DNA of 52,877 nt from an uncultured Alphaproteobacteria bacterium (GCA_934254585.1 CAKQLF010000010.1:1-52877); one strand, 5' to 3'. Shown: positions 16,277-25,502, counted from the first letter of the stretch. Translations and numbers: made by a program. Notes: generated by a model not told the origin, from the letters alone.

Positions 16277-16316
16277 AAAAAACGGAAGAACTTATATGCA
16301 GTTTTTCCGTTTTTTT
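16277..16316. terminator. terminator between the 15616 gene and the heptose operon
   Basis: A 15-bp stem (AAAAAACGGAAGAAC against GTTTTTCCGTTTTTT, one G-T pair) with a 9-nt loop and T runs on both strands. It is placed to end both the plus-strand gene and the long minus-strand operon. Confidence 0.85.
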
Positions 16317-16341
16317 GTTGGATAAAGTAAAACTTTGGCGA

Positions 16342-16704
16342 TTATCTTAAAATATCCTTTGTTCCGTCGGGTAGTTCGACGCCTTTGTCATACAGAGATA
16401 TCAGCGTAGTGGCGGCGGTGTAGTCAAAGCTGTGAATGACTTTCGGATAAATGACGAAAAAATCACCGGCCTTAATTTCATATTCTTCTTTTTCGTGTGT
16501 TTCCAAATGTTCCAAACTCAATTTGAAAGCACCGGAAATGACGTAAAAAGCTTCCTTGTTTTGCAAATGGTAATGATTGCCGCGAAAAGCACCGGTAACC
16601 GATGTGATATAATTGACTTGCTTCCAACCGCCGTGAACCAATTGGGTCAGCGCGCCGCGGTCATCTGCAAATTCAAAATCAGGTTTAATAAATTCAATAA
16701 GCAT
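16342..16704 (-). CDS. cupin-fold sugar-nucleotide-modifying protein (FdtA/WxcM-like)
   Basis: About 120 residues from the ATG at 16704, which has a GGAG ribosome site; a longer frame start is rejected. A single cupin barrel with GNHYHLQNKEAFYVISGAFK near residues 50-69 (first cupin motif, with His and Glu) and GDFFVIYPKVIHSF further on. The length and motif fit the FdtA/QdtA/WxcM group of 3,4-ketoisomerases and related epimerases acting on 4-keto sugar nucleotides. As the last gene of the heptose operon it probably rearranges or epimerises the 4-keto-6-deoxy-heptose intermediate. Exact reaction not decidable. Confidence 0.75.
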   Translation of the reverse strand: MLIEFIKPDFEFADDRGALTQLVHGGWKQVNYITSVTGAFRGNHYHLQNKEAFYVISGAFKLSLEHLETHEKEEYEIKAGDFFVIYPKVIHSFDYTAATTLISLYDKGVELPDGTKDILR

Positions 16705-16705
16705 T

Positions 16706-17584
16706 TTATATCTCCAAATGAATTTCATTTATATTCAGCAACGATTTCAATTTGCCATTATCCAGAACACTGCTGGCGGCTCGTTTGGCCTTAAATATTC
16801 CGTTTAGGGAATTAACCGAGATAGGTTTGATTAGATTTTTATCAAGATTGTATTTGTCTGCCAAAGCCAGAGCCGCGTCATATTTGCTCATTACATCGTC
16901 GCCGGCAATATTAATCACTTTTTCCGAACACGCGCCAAATTTTTCAATTAAGGACACCAGATAATAGGCGCATTGATTAAAACTCAAGGTCGAACGATAT
17001 GAATCTGAAAACATTTCCACAGTTTTGCCTTGTTCTAAATCTGCCTTTATTTTATCAAAAAAGTGCGGACGATTTTCGACTAATGAAGTGCCAAAAATAA
17101 ACGGAAACCGCACAACATTAAAGCCTTTTGCCAAACATATTTTTTCAGCCAAAGCTTTGTGCACGCCATATAGATTGACAGGATTCAAAGCATCGTTTTC
17201 TACAAATTTTCGATTTTTGGAACCTTCGCCATATACAGTGTCGGTTGAGGAATAATAAAAGCATTTTGCCTTATGAAAAAGGTTGACGGCGTTAGCCAAA
17301 GCCACAATATTGATATTCCAAGCCAACTCAGGAAATTCTTCCACCTTATCTGGATGATGAAAAGCCGCCAGATAAATGATTTTGGTTGTGTTATCAACAC
17401 GAGCGGCCAAATCTTTTAGAGCCACTGTGTCGCATACATTCAAAGACACCCACTCCACTCGCGGATTGGTAAATTCCGGACATTTTTGAGAATATGTCGC
17501 AATAATTTTTTCGTTGGTATTTTCCAACACGTTTTTAAGGCAATACCGCCCCAAAAAACCGCTCGCACCGATAATTAAATACAT
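16706..17584 (-). CDS. NAD(P)-dependent sugar-nucleotide reductase/epimerase (extended SDR)
   Basis: About 292 residues from the ATG at 17584 (GGGAG ribosome site). Rossmann start GASGFLG (residues 6-12) and catalytic Ser-Ser-Thr (112-114) with Tyr139-x3-Lys143 (YGVHK). Resembles reductases that act after a 4,6-dehydratase (RmlD, WcaG, the heptose reductases DmhB/DdahC). In this operon the likely job is to reduce the 4-keto group of GDP-4-keto-6-deoxy-heptose; that substrate is inferred from the neighbours. The gaps to the genes on both sides are 1-2 bp. Confidence 0.82.
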   Translation of the reverse strand: MYLIIGASGFLGRYCLKNVLENTNEKIIATYSQKCPEFTNPRVEWVSLNVCDTVALKDLAARVDNTTKIIYLAAFHHPDKVEEFPELAWNINIVALANAVNLFHKAKCFYYSSTDTVYGEGSKNRKFVENDALNPVNLYGVHKALAEKICLAKGFNVVRFPFIFGTSLVENRPHFFDKIKADLEQGKTVEMFSDSYRSTLSFNQCAYYLVSLIEKFGACSEKVINIAGDDVMSKYDAALALADKYNLDKNLIKPISVNSLNGIFKAKRAASSVLDNGKLKSLLNINEIHLEI

Positions 17585-17586
17585 GA

Positions 17587-18696
17587 TTATTTGACTCCCA
17601 TCGCTTTCATTGTTTCGAACCAAACGCGGTGACCATCAATAACTTGATTGATGTAAGCACGATTTTTATATGGAAGTTTTTCATTCGGTAAATTATCAAT
17701 TAAAACCTTTAATTTATCAAATAATTCTATTCCGCATTCCAAATACGTTGATTTTGTCAATTCGATAGAGCGCAACCATTTGCAGAAATCGGTTGTCATT
17801 TTAGTTCCCATTTCTTCAGCGTAGGCATCAACCCAATAATCGTGATCGTTACGAATTTGTTTAACCAATGGTTGTCCATAAGAAATGTAATCACCCAAAT
17901 GCCAAGCAATGCGCTCAACTATATAAGATGACCAAATATCGTCAAAACGTCCAATATCTGGAATCAAAAAATAAGCAGGAACCATATCACGATGAATAGC
18001 CGTATTTTGTGAATTGAATGGAGAATATGTTCCCTTTTCCAAAGCATAATTATGGTCTTTATTGTAGGCAATAACATCAATCGGAGCCGCTAGTCTGGTA
18101 ACTGCGTCCAAATCAGGGTCTCCAAGCCAAAATCCAGCATTGACAACTGTACGAATTTTTTTATTTTCGCGTTTTATATCCTTAACTTCATCAACACGAT
18201 CAATCCAAGAATAACCGCGCGGATAAAACTTACGATTTTGGCGGTCAGTCAAATCTTCACAAATGTTATACCAACCTGTAGGTGAAGAAACTGTTTCCAT
18301 TTCAACTGTTTTACCTAAATCTAAACACTTACCAACATAATCTTCACACGCGATATAGTTGTCGTCGTCAATTAAAACGATAATGTCTGAACCTTGCTCA
18401 TAAGCCTTTAAAATGGCGACTTGGCGACGTTGAATACAACCCCAAGGAATGTAACCACCTAATTTAGGATATTTTTTTAGGTAATTATTTTGGTCATCTA
18501 CATCCATAAATAAAACCTGAATACCATATTTTTCTTGTAATTTAGCACAGTATTCTTTTGCTTCTAAAGGAGTCTTTTTATCTCCGGTAATAACAAAGTC
18601 CACATCGTTTTGCCGATTGTGCTTAATCACGTCTTTAATATAGTCTTCAATCAGATACGGAACGTGAATAGTCGTGGTTGTGATAGTTGTTTTCAT
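17587..18696 (-). CDS. RGP/UDP-arabinopyranose-mutase- or STELLO-like GT-A protein
   Basis: A 369-residue soluble protein with a GT-A-type core: QRRQVAILKAYEQGSDIIVLIDDDNY near residues 88-113 carries the DxD metal site (DDD). Further on, RGYSW near 183, NAGFWLGDPDLDA near 206 and GRFDDIWSSYI near 263 follow the order seen in reversibly glycosylated polypeptides (UDP-arabinopyranose mutases of plants and some bacteria) and the related DUF288/STELLO group. It probably binds a sugar nucleotide and either mutates the ring form or transfers the sugar. Family assignment is moderate and from pattern only. Confidence 0.62.
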   Translation of the reverse strand: MKTTITTTTIHVPYLIEDYIKDVIKHNRQNDVDFVITGDKKTPLEAKEYCAKLQEKYGIQVLFMDVDDQNNYLKKYPKLGGYIPWGCIQRRQVAILKAYEQGSDIIVLIDDDNYIACEDYVGKCLDLGKTVEMETVSSPTGWYNICEDLTDRQNRKFYPRGYSWIDRVDEVKDIKRENKKIRTVVNAGFWLGDPDLDAVTRLAAPIDVIAYNKDHNYALEKGTYSPFNSQNTAIHRDMVPAYFLIPDIGRFDDIWSSYIVERIAWHLGDYISYGQPLVKQIRNDHDYWVDAYAEEMGTKMTTDFCKWLRSIELTKSTYLECGIELFDKLKVLIDNLPNEKLPYKNRAYINQVIDGHRVWFETMKAMGVK

Positions 18697-18699
18697 CTG

Positions 18700-20709
18700 T
18701 TATTTTCCTTTCTTAAAAATAGATTTCGTTTTGCAATATAGCGAAAATGCTTTGTAGATAAAATAAGGTAAGCGCGTGACACCTGATTTTTCCGAACGTT
18801 TTAATAACCTTTTCATCCATTTGCTATTCATAATTGGATGATATATAATTGTCGGTTCTGAGGATATATTATTTTCTGAAGATTTATTTAACTCATTAAA
18901 CCAACAACATTCTCCTTCTAAAGAACGATTTGGCGAAAAATACGGGGTGGTTTCAAAGGTGTATTTATAAAAAGCTTCATTCATCTCTTTAATATAGGTT
19001 TTAGCCGACCTATCATTTTGATACCAATGTTTTCGACAGGCAAAGACAGTTTGATTTATGTCGTTAACCGAATCTCCCTTATATCCGGTGGTAATTGCAT
19101 TTGTAAAACGACCAAGCTTTTGTGCTTTAATTATAGAACAACAGGCCAGATAGAAGTGAACACTATCGCTGATTCTCGCTATTTCATATTCATCAATATA
19201 ATTTAGTATTTCTTTTTTAAAAATCGAACAGCTTCTACTGAATATAGTTTCTATATAGAAATTTTGTTCATCTCTGTATTTAAAATTTTCAAATGTCTGA
19301 TTAGAAAAGCTTAAAAATTCATCACGTATAATAGGACGATTATTTAATGTGATATATTTTTTATCTCCTTTCAAATAACAGCCAGAATAAGAGAATAAAT
19401 CACCCAAATTTTTCAATACATCTAAAGTTTTTGAGATATGACGTTGATGCATTATTGAATATACATCAACAAACATAAAGTATTGTCCTTTCAAAAATGG
19501 AATTGCTTTTAGAAAAGCATCTCCCTTGAACTCTAAATCTGTTTTAATAAACGTATCTTTTTTGCGAATATTTAATTCATAATTGCTAAGAACTATTAAA
19601 TTTATATTTTTATAATATTGGCGATCAATTTCTAAACAAATCTTGTCATACTCGCTTTGCGAATATGCAAAACAAATAACATCGACAATATCCTTCTGTT
19701 TAGTTATATCGCATATATCGGATTTTTCTTGCTTAACGGCAGAAATGGTATCTTCAACCATTCTATCCAATGCCAATTCTTTTTTAAATATTTCATTAGA
19801 TCGTTTTGCCATTTCGTAGGCTTCATCTGGATTTTCGTTTGCCCAATCCACAATTTCTAAAACTCTTTTAGCTATCTCTTCCTCCGGAAGGTTGACATCA
19901 ATATAAAAGACACTGTCTTTAAAATATTTCCTCACAAATTTGTTATCATCAGAAATAATCAAAGCTCCCGCGGCTGCAGCTTCATACGTTCTATTTGAAA
20001 CAGCATTAGCATCATTATGCATTGGAGAATTTAATGCTAAACAAATACCTGCTTGATTGATTTTTTCTAAAATGCTTTTGCCATCAAAAGGAATTTCTCC
20101 TTTATAACATTTAAATCCTGCCCATAAATTATCCATTCCATATACTTTTTTAGGTCCGTAAATATCTATTTTATTGCTGTTATCCAAGCGTTTAAAAAGT
20201 GTTTCATAACGCATATTACCTATTTTTTTTTCAACATTTACACCGACATAAAACAATTTACGAACTGATAGTTTTTTAGCAGAAAAAGAAAAATCCAAAG
20301 GAACTGAAGACCCTATAAATGGAACATTTATTATAGAAATTCGATCGATTTTATCAAATAAATCTATTTGATATGTACCAACAAATGAATCATAGCAATT
20401 AAATGAATTTAATAATAGTTTACTTTGAAAATTTGCTAAAAAACCGCTAGGAACCCAATGAAAAAACACGGAAAAAACATCAGGAAATGTTGTTATTATA
20501 AATTCAAGAGCGTTATAAGTAAAAATAAAATCTGCATTAATATCTTCAATATATTTTCCTTTATCAGCCCCATCTGATGTTACAAAACCATTTCTATCAA
20601 AAACAATTAGTTTATGCCCTTGTTTTTTAAAGCAATATTCCAAACGTAGCAGTGTTTCTTGTTCTGCATTTTTCATTTCACCAAATATGTTATAAAAAGC
20701 AATTTTCAT
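18700..20709 (-). CDS. two-domain glycosyltransferase (CgeB-like GT-B plus GT-A-like)
   Basis: 669 residues. The first ~320 look like a GT-B enzyme of the CgeB/glycosyl-transferase group 1 type, with the donor-site signature SNRTYEAAAAGALIISDD near 238-255. Residues 335-560 look like a second, family-2-like transferase domain (ICFAYSQSEYDKICLEIDRQ near 345, then VDVY near 418 as a possible DxD equivalent). A basic tail ends the protein. Cytoplasmic, building a surface glycan. The gene is visibly richer in A+T than the genes beside it, suggesting separate acquisition. It overlaps the upstream gene by 4 bp (ATGA). Confidence 0.72.
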   Translation of the reverse strand: MKIAFYNIFGEMKNAEQETLLRLEYCFKKQGHKLIVFDRNGFVTSDGADKGKYIEDINADFIFTYNALEFIITTFPDVFSVFFHWVPSGFLANFQSKLLLNSFNCYDSFVGTYQIDLFDKIDRISIINVPFIGSSVPLDFSFSAKKLSVRKLFYVGVNVEKKIGNMRYETLFKRLDNSNKIDIYGPKKVYGMDNLWAGFKCYKGEIPFDGKSILEKINQAGICLALNSPMHNDANAVSNRTYEAAAAGALIISDDNKFVRKYFKDSVFYIDVNLPEEEIAKRVLEIVDWANENPDEAYEMAKRSNEIFKKELALDRMVEDTISAVKQEKSDICDITKQKDIVDVICFAYSQSEYDKICLEIDRQYYKNINLIVLSNYELNIRKKDTFIKTDLEFKGDAFLKAIPFLKGQYFMFVDVYSIMHQRHISKTLDVLKNLGDLFSYSGCYLKGDKKYITLNNRPIIRDEFLSFSNQTFENFKYRDEQNFYIETIFSRSCSIFKKEILNYIDEYEIARISDSVHFYLACCSIIKAQKLGRFTNAITTGYKGDSVNDINQTVFACRKHWYQNDRSAKTYIKEMNEAFYKYTFETTPYFSPNRSLEGECCWFNELNKSSENNISSEPTIIYHPIMNSKWMKRLLKRSEKSGVTRLPYFIYKAFSLYCKTKSIFKKGK

Positions 20710-21920
20710 TTTACCCTCATCACTTCGTCTGCGGTGGTTTCTTTGCCGCCGCGCATATTGTTTTCGTTAATCAGGCGGATTGTTTTTCCGACGCCCGCCG
20801 TTTTCGCCGCCATAATGTCTGTTTCCGCATCACCGATAAGCACCGATTTCGCCAAATCAAGGTTTAAGTCTTTTGCCGCGCGCAAAATCATTCCGGCGTT
20901 TGGCTTGCGATAAAACGAACCGCGCCGATATTTATCCACTCCCTCAGAATGGTACGGGCAAAAATACTCCGCCGCAATCGGGCAATCCTGTCGTTCAAAT
21001 TCTTTATGAATATAATCACGCAGTTTGAAATAATCGGCTTCAGAATACAAACCCTTGGCAATTCCCGCCTGATTGGTTACCACAACAATTTCAAAGCCTT
21101 TGCTTTTGTAATCACGGCACAAATCGAAAATGCCGTCCATAAACTCGCAATCCTCAATTTTGTGCAAGTGGTGCTTGTCCACGTTAATCACGCCGTCGCG
21201 GTCAAGAAACAAAGCCTTGTGTGTCGGGTTTCCGAAAATTACATTTTTTAATTCTCGGCAGGCTTGCGCGTAACTTTCCGGAACGCCTATGTCGATAAAA
21301 TATTCATCAGACTGCATATACAGCGGTTTTAGCGCGGCTATTTGCGGTTCTAACAAGTCCTTTTCAAAAGAAAATTTGTCCGGTAAATCGGCAGAAAACA
21401 AATCTCGTCTGATTTTATAAATCCCCGCGTTTATCAAGCCCGCCGTCGGCTCGGGACTTTTTTCGCGCATAGAAATAATTCGACCGTTTTCAACCTGCAC
21501 GCGCCCATAACGATTGGCGTTTTCAACTTGTTTCAGCACAACCGCTAACTTTTCATTTTCACTTTTGCGAATAAAATCTGAATAATTAACCTGAACATAG
21601 GTGTCGCCGTTTAATACAACTGCTTCATCAAGTCCAAACAAATCAAACGCTTGTTTTATGGCTCCGCCCGTGCCAAGCGGCTCGTTTTCTTCGGAGTAGA
21701 GAACCGGAACGCCTAAAAAACTGTCGCCAAAATGTTGCTTGATGACATCTTTCATATAAGACACGCATAAGATTATCCTCTCTGGATCGCAAAACAAAAT
21801 CTCGCGCATTAACAATTCCAAAAACGGCGTGCCGTTTATATCGGCCATCGGTTTTGGAACATCTTTAACCACCGATTGTAAGCGCGTGCCGAATCCACCG
21901 GCTAAAATTACGATATTCAT
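20706..21920 (-). CDS. fused heptose-1-phosphate guanylyltransferase / heptose bisphosphate phosphatase
   Basis: 404 residues, two enzymes in one chain. Residues 1-230 are a nucleotidyltransferase (GGFGTRL 8-14, NGDTY 104-108) of the HddC type, making GDP-D-glycero-alpha-D-manno-heptose. Residues 233-404 are a HAD phosphatase of the GmhB type (Asp240 and Asp242 in LDRDGVIN, GDAETD 363-368). In GmhB a zinc is held by CPxH plus CxC. Here Cys321 and His324 remain but the CxC is Ser-Phe-Tyr (335-337) before RKP, so zinc binding is probably lost. Fusion of consecutive steps would channel heptose 1-phosphate. Overlaps both neighbours by 4 bp. Confidence 0.88.
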   Translation of the reverse strand: MNIVILAGGFGTRLQSVVKDVPKPMADINGTPFLELLMREILFCDPERIILCVSYMKDVIKQHFGDSFLGVPVLYSEENEPLGTGGAIKQAFDLFGLDEAVVLNGDTYVQVNYSDFIRKSENEKLAVVLKQVENANRYGRVQVENGRIISMREKSPEPTAGLINAGIYKIRRDLFSADLPDKFSFEKDLLEPQIAALKPLYMQSDEYFIDIGVPESYAQACRELKNVIFGNPTHKALFLDRDGVINVDKHHLHKIEDCEFMDGIFDLCRDYKSKGFEIVVVTNQAGIAKGLYSEADYFKLRDYIHKEFERQDCPIAAEYFCPYHSEGVDKYRRGSFYRKPNAGMILRAAKDLNLDLAKSVLIGDAETDIMAAKTAGVGKTIRLINENNMRGGKETTADEVMRVK

Positions 21921-22987
21921 AGCTTTAAATTAATCCCCTGTTCTTGATTTTGTAAATGAATAAAATCGCGCTTTTCATAAGTCGAAGGAGCATATTCTTT
22001 CGGGGCGTAATAAATGATTTGACAGCCCTGATCGTCAAATTTGAACGGCACATAAATAAGATTGTGCAAAGCTTTTTTTATGGCCGCTTGTTTTTCGGGC
22101 GCGGCATAGAATAAAATAAATCCACCGCCGCCGGCTCCGAGTATTTTTCCGCCCAAAGCTCCGTTTTCCATACCAACCTGATAAATTTCATCAATCAGAG
22201 AATTGCTGATTTTATCGGTCAGCGAACGTTTAAGCATCCAAGTTTCGTGCAACATCCGCCCGAAATTGTCCAAATCCTCATTTTCAGAAGTAAGAACGTG
22301 GCAAGCCTCGCTGACCATTTCTTGCATACGTCGCAGTTGCGCGGTTTTATCTTTGACAGTCTTCACCTGTTTTTCGGCAATGTCCGACGAAGTGCGGGAA
22401 ATTCCCGTGAAAAACAGCATTAGGTGATTGTTAAAGTTTGTTTTTCTATTTTCATTCATTACCACCGGATTAACCGAAAACGAGCCGTTGGGATTAATAT
22501 GAATATGATTTAACCCGCCATAAACCGCGGCTATTTGGTCTTGAATACCGCCATTTTCTTTAAGAATCTCTCGTTCCAGACGAATTGTTTCTCTGGCCAG
22601 ACCATATTTGGTAATCATCTCGCCTTTGAGCGCGAAAATAGATTGTATCAATCCAGCGCAAAAACTGGAACTGGAGCCCAGTCCGGAACGAGCCGGCAAA
22701 TCGCACTGATTGCTGATTTCTACACCTTGCGTCACATTGAAATGTTTTAGGGCTTCTCTGATGGCGTTATGCTGAATATCTTCAATTTTATCCGGATATT
22801 CCAAATACTTCCAAGCAATTCGGTTGCGGTATTCCGCGTGAAACGGCGGTAAATAGCGGCAACTGATATAGTTGTAGTGGTTTATGCTTGTGGACAAGAC
22901 ATCTCCGCCGTGTTCTTCATACCAAGTGTAATAATCTGTTCCGCCGCCAAAAAAAGATATTCTGTATGGAGTTCTGGTAATAATCAT
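21917..22987 (-). CDS. hddA: D-glycero-D-manno-heptose 7-phosphate 1-kinase (GHMP kinase)
   Basis: A 356-residue GHMP kinase. GGGTDY near residue 14, the ATP loop PARSGLGSSSSF near 98 and the C-terminal GAGGGGFILF near 301 match HddA, which phosphorylates heptose 7-phosphate at C1 to the alpha 1,7-bisphosphate used for GDP-heptose. This distinguishes the route from the ADP-heptose (HldE) route of lipopolysaccharide core. It starts right after the gmhA stop codon and overlaps the next gene by 4 bp. Confidence 0.9.
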   Translation of the reverse strand: MIITRTPYRISFFGGGTDYYTWYEEHGGDVLSTSINHYNYISCRYLPPFHAEYRNRIAWKYLEYPDKIEDIQHNAIREALKHFNVTQGVEISNQCDLPARSGLGSSSSFCAGLIQSIFALKGEMITKYGLARETIRLEREILKENGGIQDQIAAVYGGLNHIHINPNGSFSVNPVVMNENRKTNFNNHLMLFFTGISRTSSDIAEKQVKTVKDKTAQLRRMQEMVSEACHVLTSENEDLDNFGRMLHETWMLKRSLTDKISNSLIDEIYQVGMENGALGGKILGAGGGGFILFYAAPEKQAAIKKALHNLIYVPFKFDDQGCQIIYYAPKEYAPSTYEKRDFIHLQNQEQGINLKL

Positions 22988-23560
22988 TTACTTTTTCCCA
23001 AAGAAGTGGTTTTCGACAATTCCGCAAATCAGGTGCCCGCAGGCAATGTGCATTTCTTGAATGTTGTTAGTGATGTCTGACGGCACGTTGAGCGTGACAT
23101 CGGCAATTTCTTTCATTTTACCGCCGCCGTTGCCGGTAAACGCAACAGTAGTAATGCCGAGTTCTTTAGCGGTTTCAAATGCGGCAATAATGTTTTTTGA
23201 ATTTCCCGAAGTGGATATGCCAACTAAAACATCTCCTTTTTTGCCAATTCCTTTAAGCGGACGTGAAAAAACACATTCATAGCCATAGTCGTTGCCAATG
23301 GCAGTCAAAGCCGAAGTATCGGTGGTCAGACTCATTGCCGGAAGAGGGTTGCGGTCAAATTTGTAGCGTCCCATCAATTCGGCGGCAAGATGCTGAGAAT
23401 CGGCAGCGGAACCGCCATTACCGCAAAAAATCACTTTGTTTCCGGTTGAAAGTGCTTTTATCCATTTTTCGGAAATTTCATTAATGGTTTCCGCTTTGCT
23501 TTCAAGCTTTTTGAAATTATCAGAAATTGTTTCCAAAGCTTGTTTTATTTCGTTACTCAT
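22988..23560 (-). CDS. gmhA: sedoheptulose 7-phosphate isomerase
   Basis: 190 residues, a single SIS domain. FCGNGGSAADSQHLAAELMG near residue 45 and GISTSGNSKN near 114 are the GmhA phosphosugar-binding motifs; the enzyme converts sedoheptulose 7-phosphate to D-glycero-D-manno-heptose 7-phosphate. It is the first committed step of the heptose pathway encoded by the next genes. Fourteen bp separate it from the dehydratase gene upstream. Confidence 0.94.
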   Translation of the reverse strand: MSNEIKQALETISDNFKKLESKAETINEISEKWIKALSTGNKVIFCGNGGSAADSQHLAAELMGRYKFDRNPLPAMSLTTDTSALTAIGNDYGYECVFSRPLKGIGKKGDVLVGISTSGNSKNIIAAFETAKELGITTVAFTGNGGGKMKEIADVTLNVPSDITNNIQEMHIACGHLICGIVENHFFGKK

Positions 23561-23574
23561 TTATGAACTCCTTG

Positions 23575-24612
23575 TTAGCGTTGCAAGAATTTTTCACCGT
23601 GATTGACGCGGTCACGCCAATAATTCAGCAAGTCTTCCATAGTTTTTTGATATGGAATTTCCGGTTCCCAACCGGTATGTGCCTTAAATTTGCGGCAGTC
23701 CGGTATTTGTAAGTCGGCATCAATCGGGCGCAGACGTTCCGGATCTGTTTCAATTTTGATTTTGTCTTTCATGGTCGAAAGAGAAATTAAAGTGTTTAAG
23801 GTGTCTCCGACTTCACAAGTGTAGGAGCCGCCAATGTTATAATATTCGCCGGCAATCGGATTTATTGTAACCAACATATAATAGGCTCTGACCGCGTCGC
23901 GAACATCGGCATAGGTGCGAAGTGACTGCAAGTTGCCGACTTTTACTACCGGTGGAAGCAAGCCGGCTTCAATCATAGCAATTTGTTTGGCAAAAGTAGA
24001 TTCGTGGAAAACATCGCCGCGACGAGGGCCGGTGTGCGTAAACATACGAGTTGTCATCACCGTCATATTATAAGCTTCGGCATAATAACGACCTAACAAG
24101 TCGGTGCCGACTTTGGAAATGGCATACGGCGAGGCCGGATGAAAAGGACATTCTTCGTGTATGCCTGTTTCCGGTTTCTTTTCTGCCGGAATTTTGCCAA
24201 ACACTTCAGAAGACGCGCAAACGTGTATAACCGGATGGTAGCTACTGTCTTCCTCCATTGCTAAACGAACGCTTTCAAGCAAACGGCAAGTGCCTAAAAT
24301 ATTGGTGTTCAGTGTGTCAATCGGCGCAGTAAAACTGGTCAAAGGATAGCTTTGCGCCGCTAAATGGAAAATATAATCAGGCTTAACTTTTTGAATAACC
24401 GTAATTAAAGAAACTTGATCATTTAAATCGGCATAATCAAAAAATACGCGGTCTTTTTTATTCACCCTATCCAACAAGTGGGATACATTATCCAAGGGGC
24501 TACGCCAACGGCAAACACCATATATTTCCCAATCTGTGTTTTCTAACAAAAAATCACAAAGGTGAGAGCCAACCATTCCTGTAATACCTGTTATTAATGC
24601 TTTTTTAGTCAT
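23575..24612 (-). CDS. GDP-mannose/GDP-heptose 4,6-dehydratase (extended SDR)
   Basis: 345 residues of the Gmd/DmhA family. Rossmann motif TGITGMVGS (8-16), catalytic Ser134/Ser135/Glu136 (ASSEVFG) and Tyr163-x3-Lys167 (YAISK), plus RMFTHTGPRR, typical of GDP-sugar dehydratases. In general this family removes water from GDP-mannose to the 4-keto-6-deoxy sugar; close relatives (DmhA, DdahA, WcbK) use GDP-manno-heptose. The flanking gmhA, hddA and hddC-gmhB genes make the heptose substrate more likely here, which is inference. Overlaps the upstream transferase gene by 4 bp. Confidence 0.85.
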   Translation of the reverse strand: MTKKALITGITGMVGSHLCDFLLENTDWEIYGVCRWRSPLDNVSHLLDRVNKKDRVFFDYADLNDQVSLITVIQKVKPDYIFHLAAQSYPLTSFTAPIDTLNTNILGTCRLLESVRLAMEEDSSYHPVIHVCASSEVFGKIPAEKKPETGIHEECPFHPASPYAISKVGTDLLGRYYAEAYNMTVMTTRMFTHTGPRRGDVFHESTFAKQIAMIEAGLLPPVVKVGNLQSLRTYADVRDAVRAYYMLVTINPIAGEYYNIGGSYTCEVGDTLNTLISLSTMKDKIKIETDPERLRPIDADLQIPDCRKFKAHTGWEPEIPYQKTMEDLLNYWRDRVNHGEKFLQR

Positions 24613-25502
24613 TTTTTTATCCTTTCTAATATAAAACGTTTCAAATTTCTGCGATATAATTTAAATTTTTTCTTCCAATATAAAATGCGTAAAAACAACG
24701 GATTATCCATTAATTTCATCAGAGTTGGTTTAATGTTTTCATCTAATAGATACGCACCGGCAAAACTCTTGATAATTTTTTTATAGGCCAACTTTTTCTG
24801 CGCCGCCGTAAAGTTGCTTTCATTTAAAAAACAAACAATTTCCTCCACTTCCGGAATTACACTGTTTTGTAAAATTTTTTTGTAACTTTCAGAAAAAGGA
24901 TGGGTGTTGTAATAATAAACGGCAGCTGGAACAGTTTTAATTTTTTGAGCGTAATAAAATGCTTTGAAAATAAAAATATTGTCTTCCCATCGTATTTTTT
25001 CTGAACATTTGAGATTGTATTTACGAACTAAGGACTTCTTGAATATTTTGTCAAAAGTTGCGCCATTTTTAATCAGATTGTATTTTTCGGTGAAAGTTGT
25101 ATAAATTTTTGACGGCGCAAAATGGTTATGCGGTTTATTTTTATTAAATATTTCTCCGCATAAAATATCTATATTTTCATCGGTAGCGGCGGAGATTAAT
25201 TTTTGATAAAAGTTGAGGTCAATAACATCATCGGTTTCAACAAAACCAATCCAATCGCCGTGAGCTGACTTTAGACCTATGTTTCTGGCTCCACCCGCGC
25301 CGGAATCGTCATTTTGCTGAATAACTTTAATTCGCGGGTCGTTTAGTTTTTGAATAATTTCTGCGGTTTTATCGCCGCTATCTTTCAAAACAACAATAAT
25401 TTCCAAATTTTTGTAAGTCTGGTTACATACGGAATTCAGACAATTTAAGATAACATCTTGAGATTTGTATGCCGGAATAATTACGGAAATTTTATCGCTC
25501 AT
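24609..25502 (-). CDS. family 2 glycosyltransferase
   Basis: 297 residues. Classical GT-A start KISVIIPAYKSQDVILNCLN, then SGAGGARNIGL near 68-78 and the metal site ETDD near 90, with RWEDNIF near 169 as the ED acceptor-site motif. Transfers a sugar from a nucleotide donor to a growing glycan at the cytoplasmic membrane face. A basic C-terminal tail (KKKFKLYRRNLKRF) may hold it to the membrane. It overlaps the recombinase-like gene by 11 bp, indicating translational coupling. Confidence 0.9.
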   Translation of the reverse strand: MSDKISVIIPAYKSQDVILNCLNSVCNQTYKNLEIIVVLKDSGDKTAEIIQKLNDPRIKVIQQNDDSGAGGARNIGLKSAHGDWIGFVETDDVIDLNFYQKLISAATDENIDILCGEIFNKNKPHNHFAPSKIYTTFTEKYNLIKNGATFDKIFKKSLVRKYNLKCSEKIRWEDNIFIFKAFYYAQKIKTVPAAVYYYNTHPFSESYKKILQNSVIPEVEEIVCFLNESNFTAAQKKLAYKKIIKSFAGAYLLDENIKPTLMKLMDNPLFLRILYWKKKFKLYRRNLKRFILERIKK

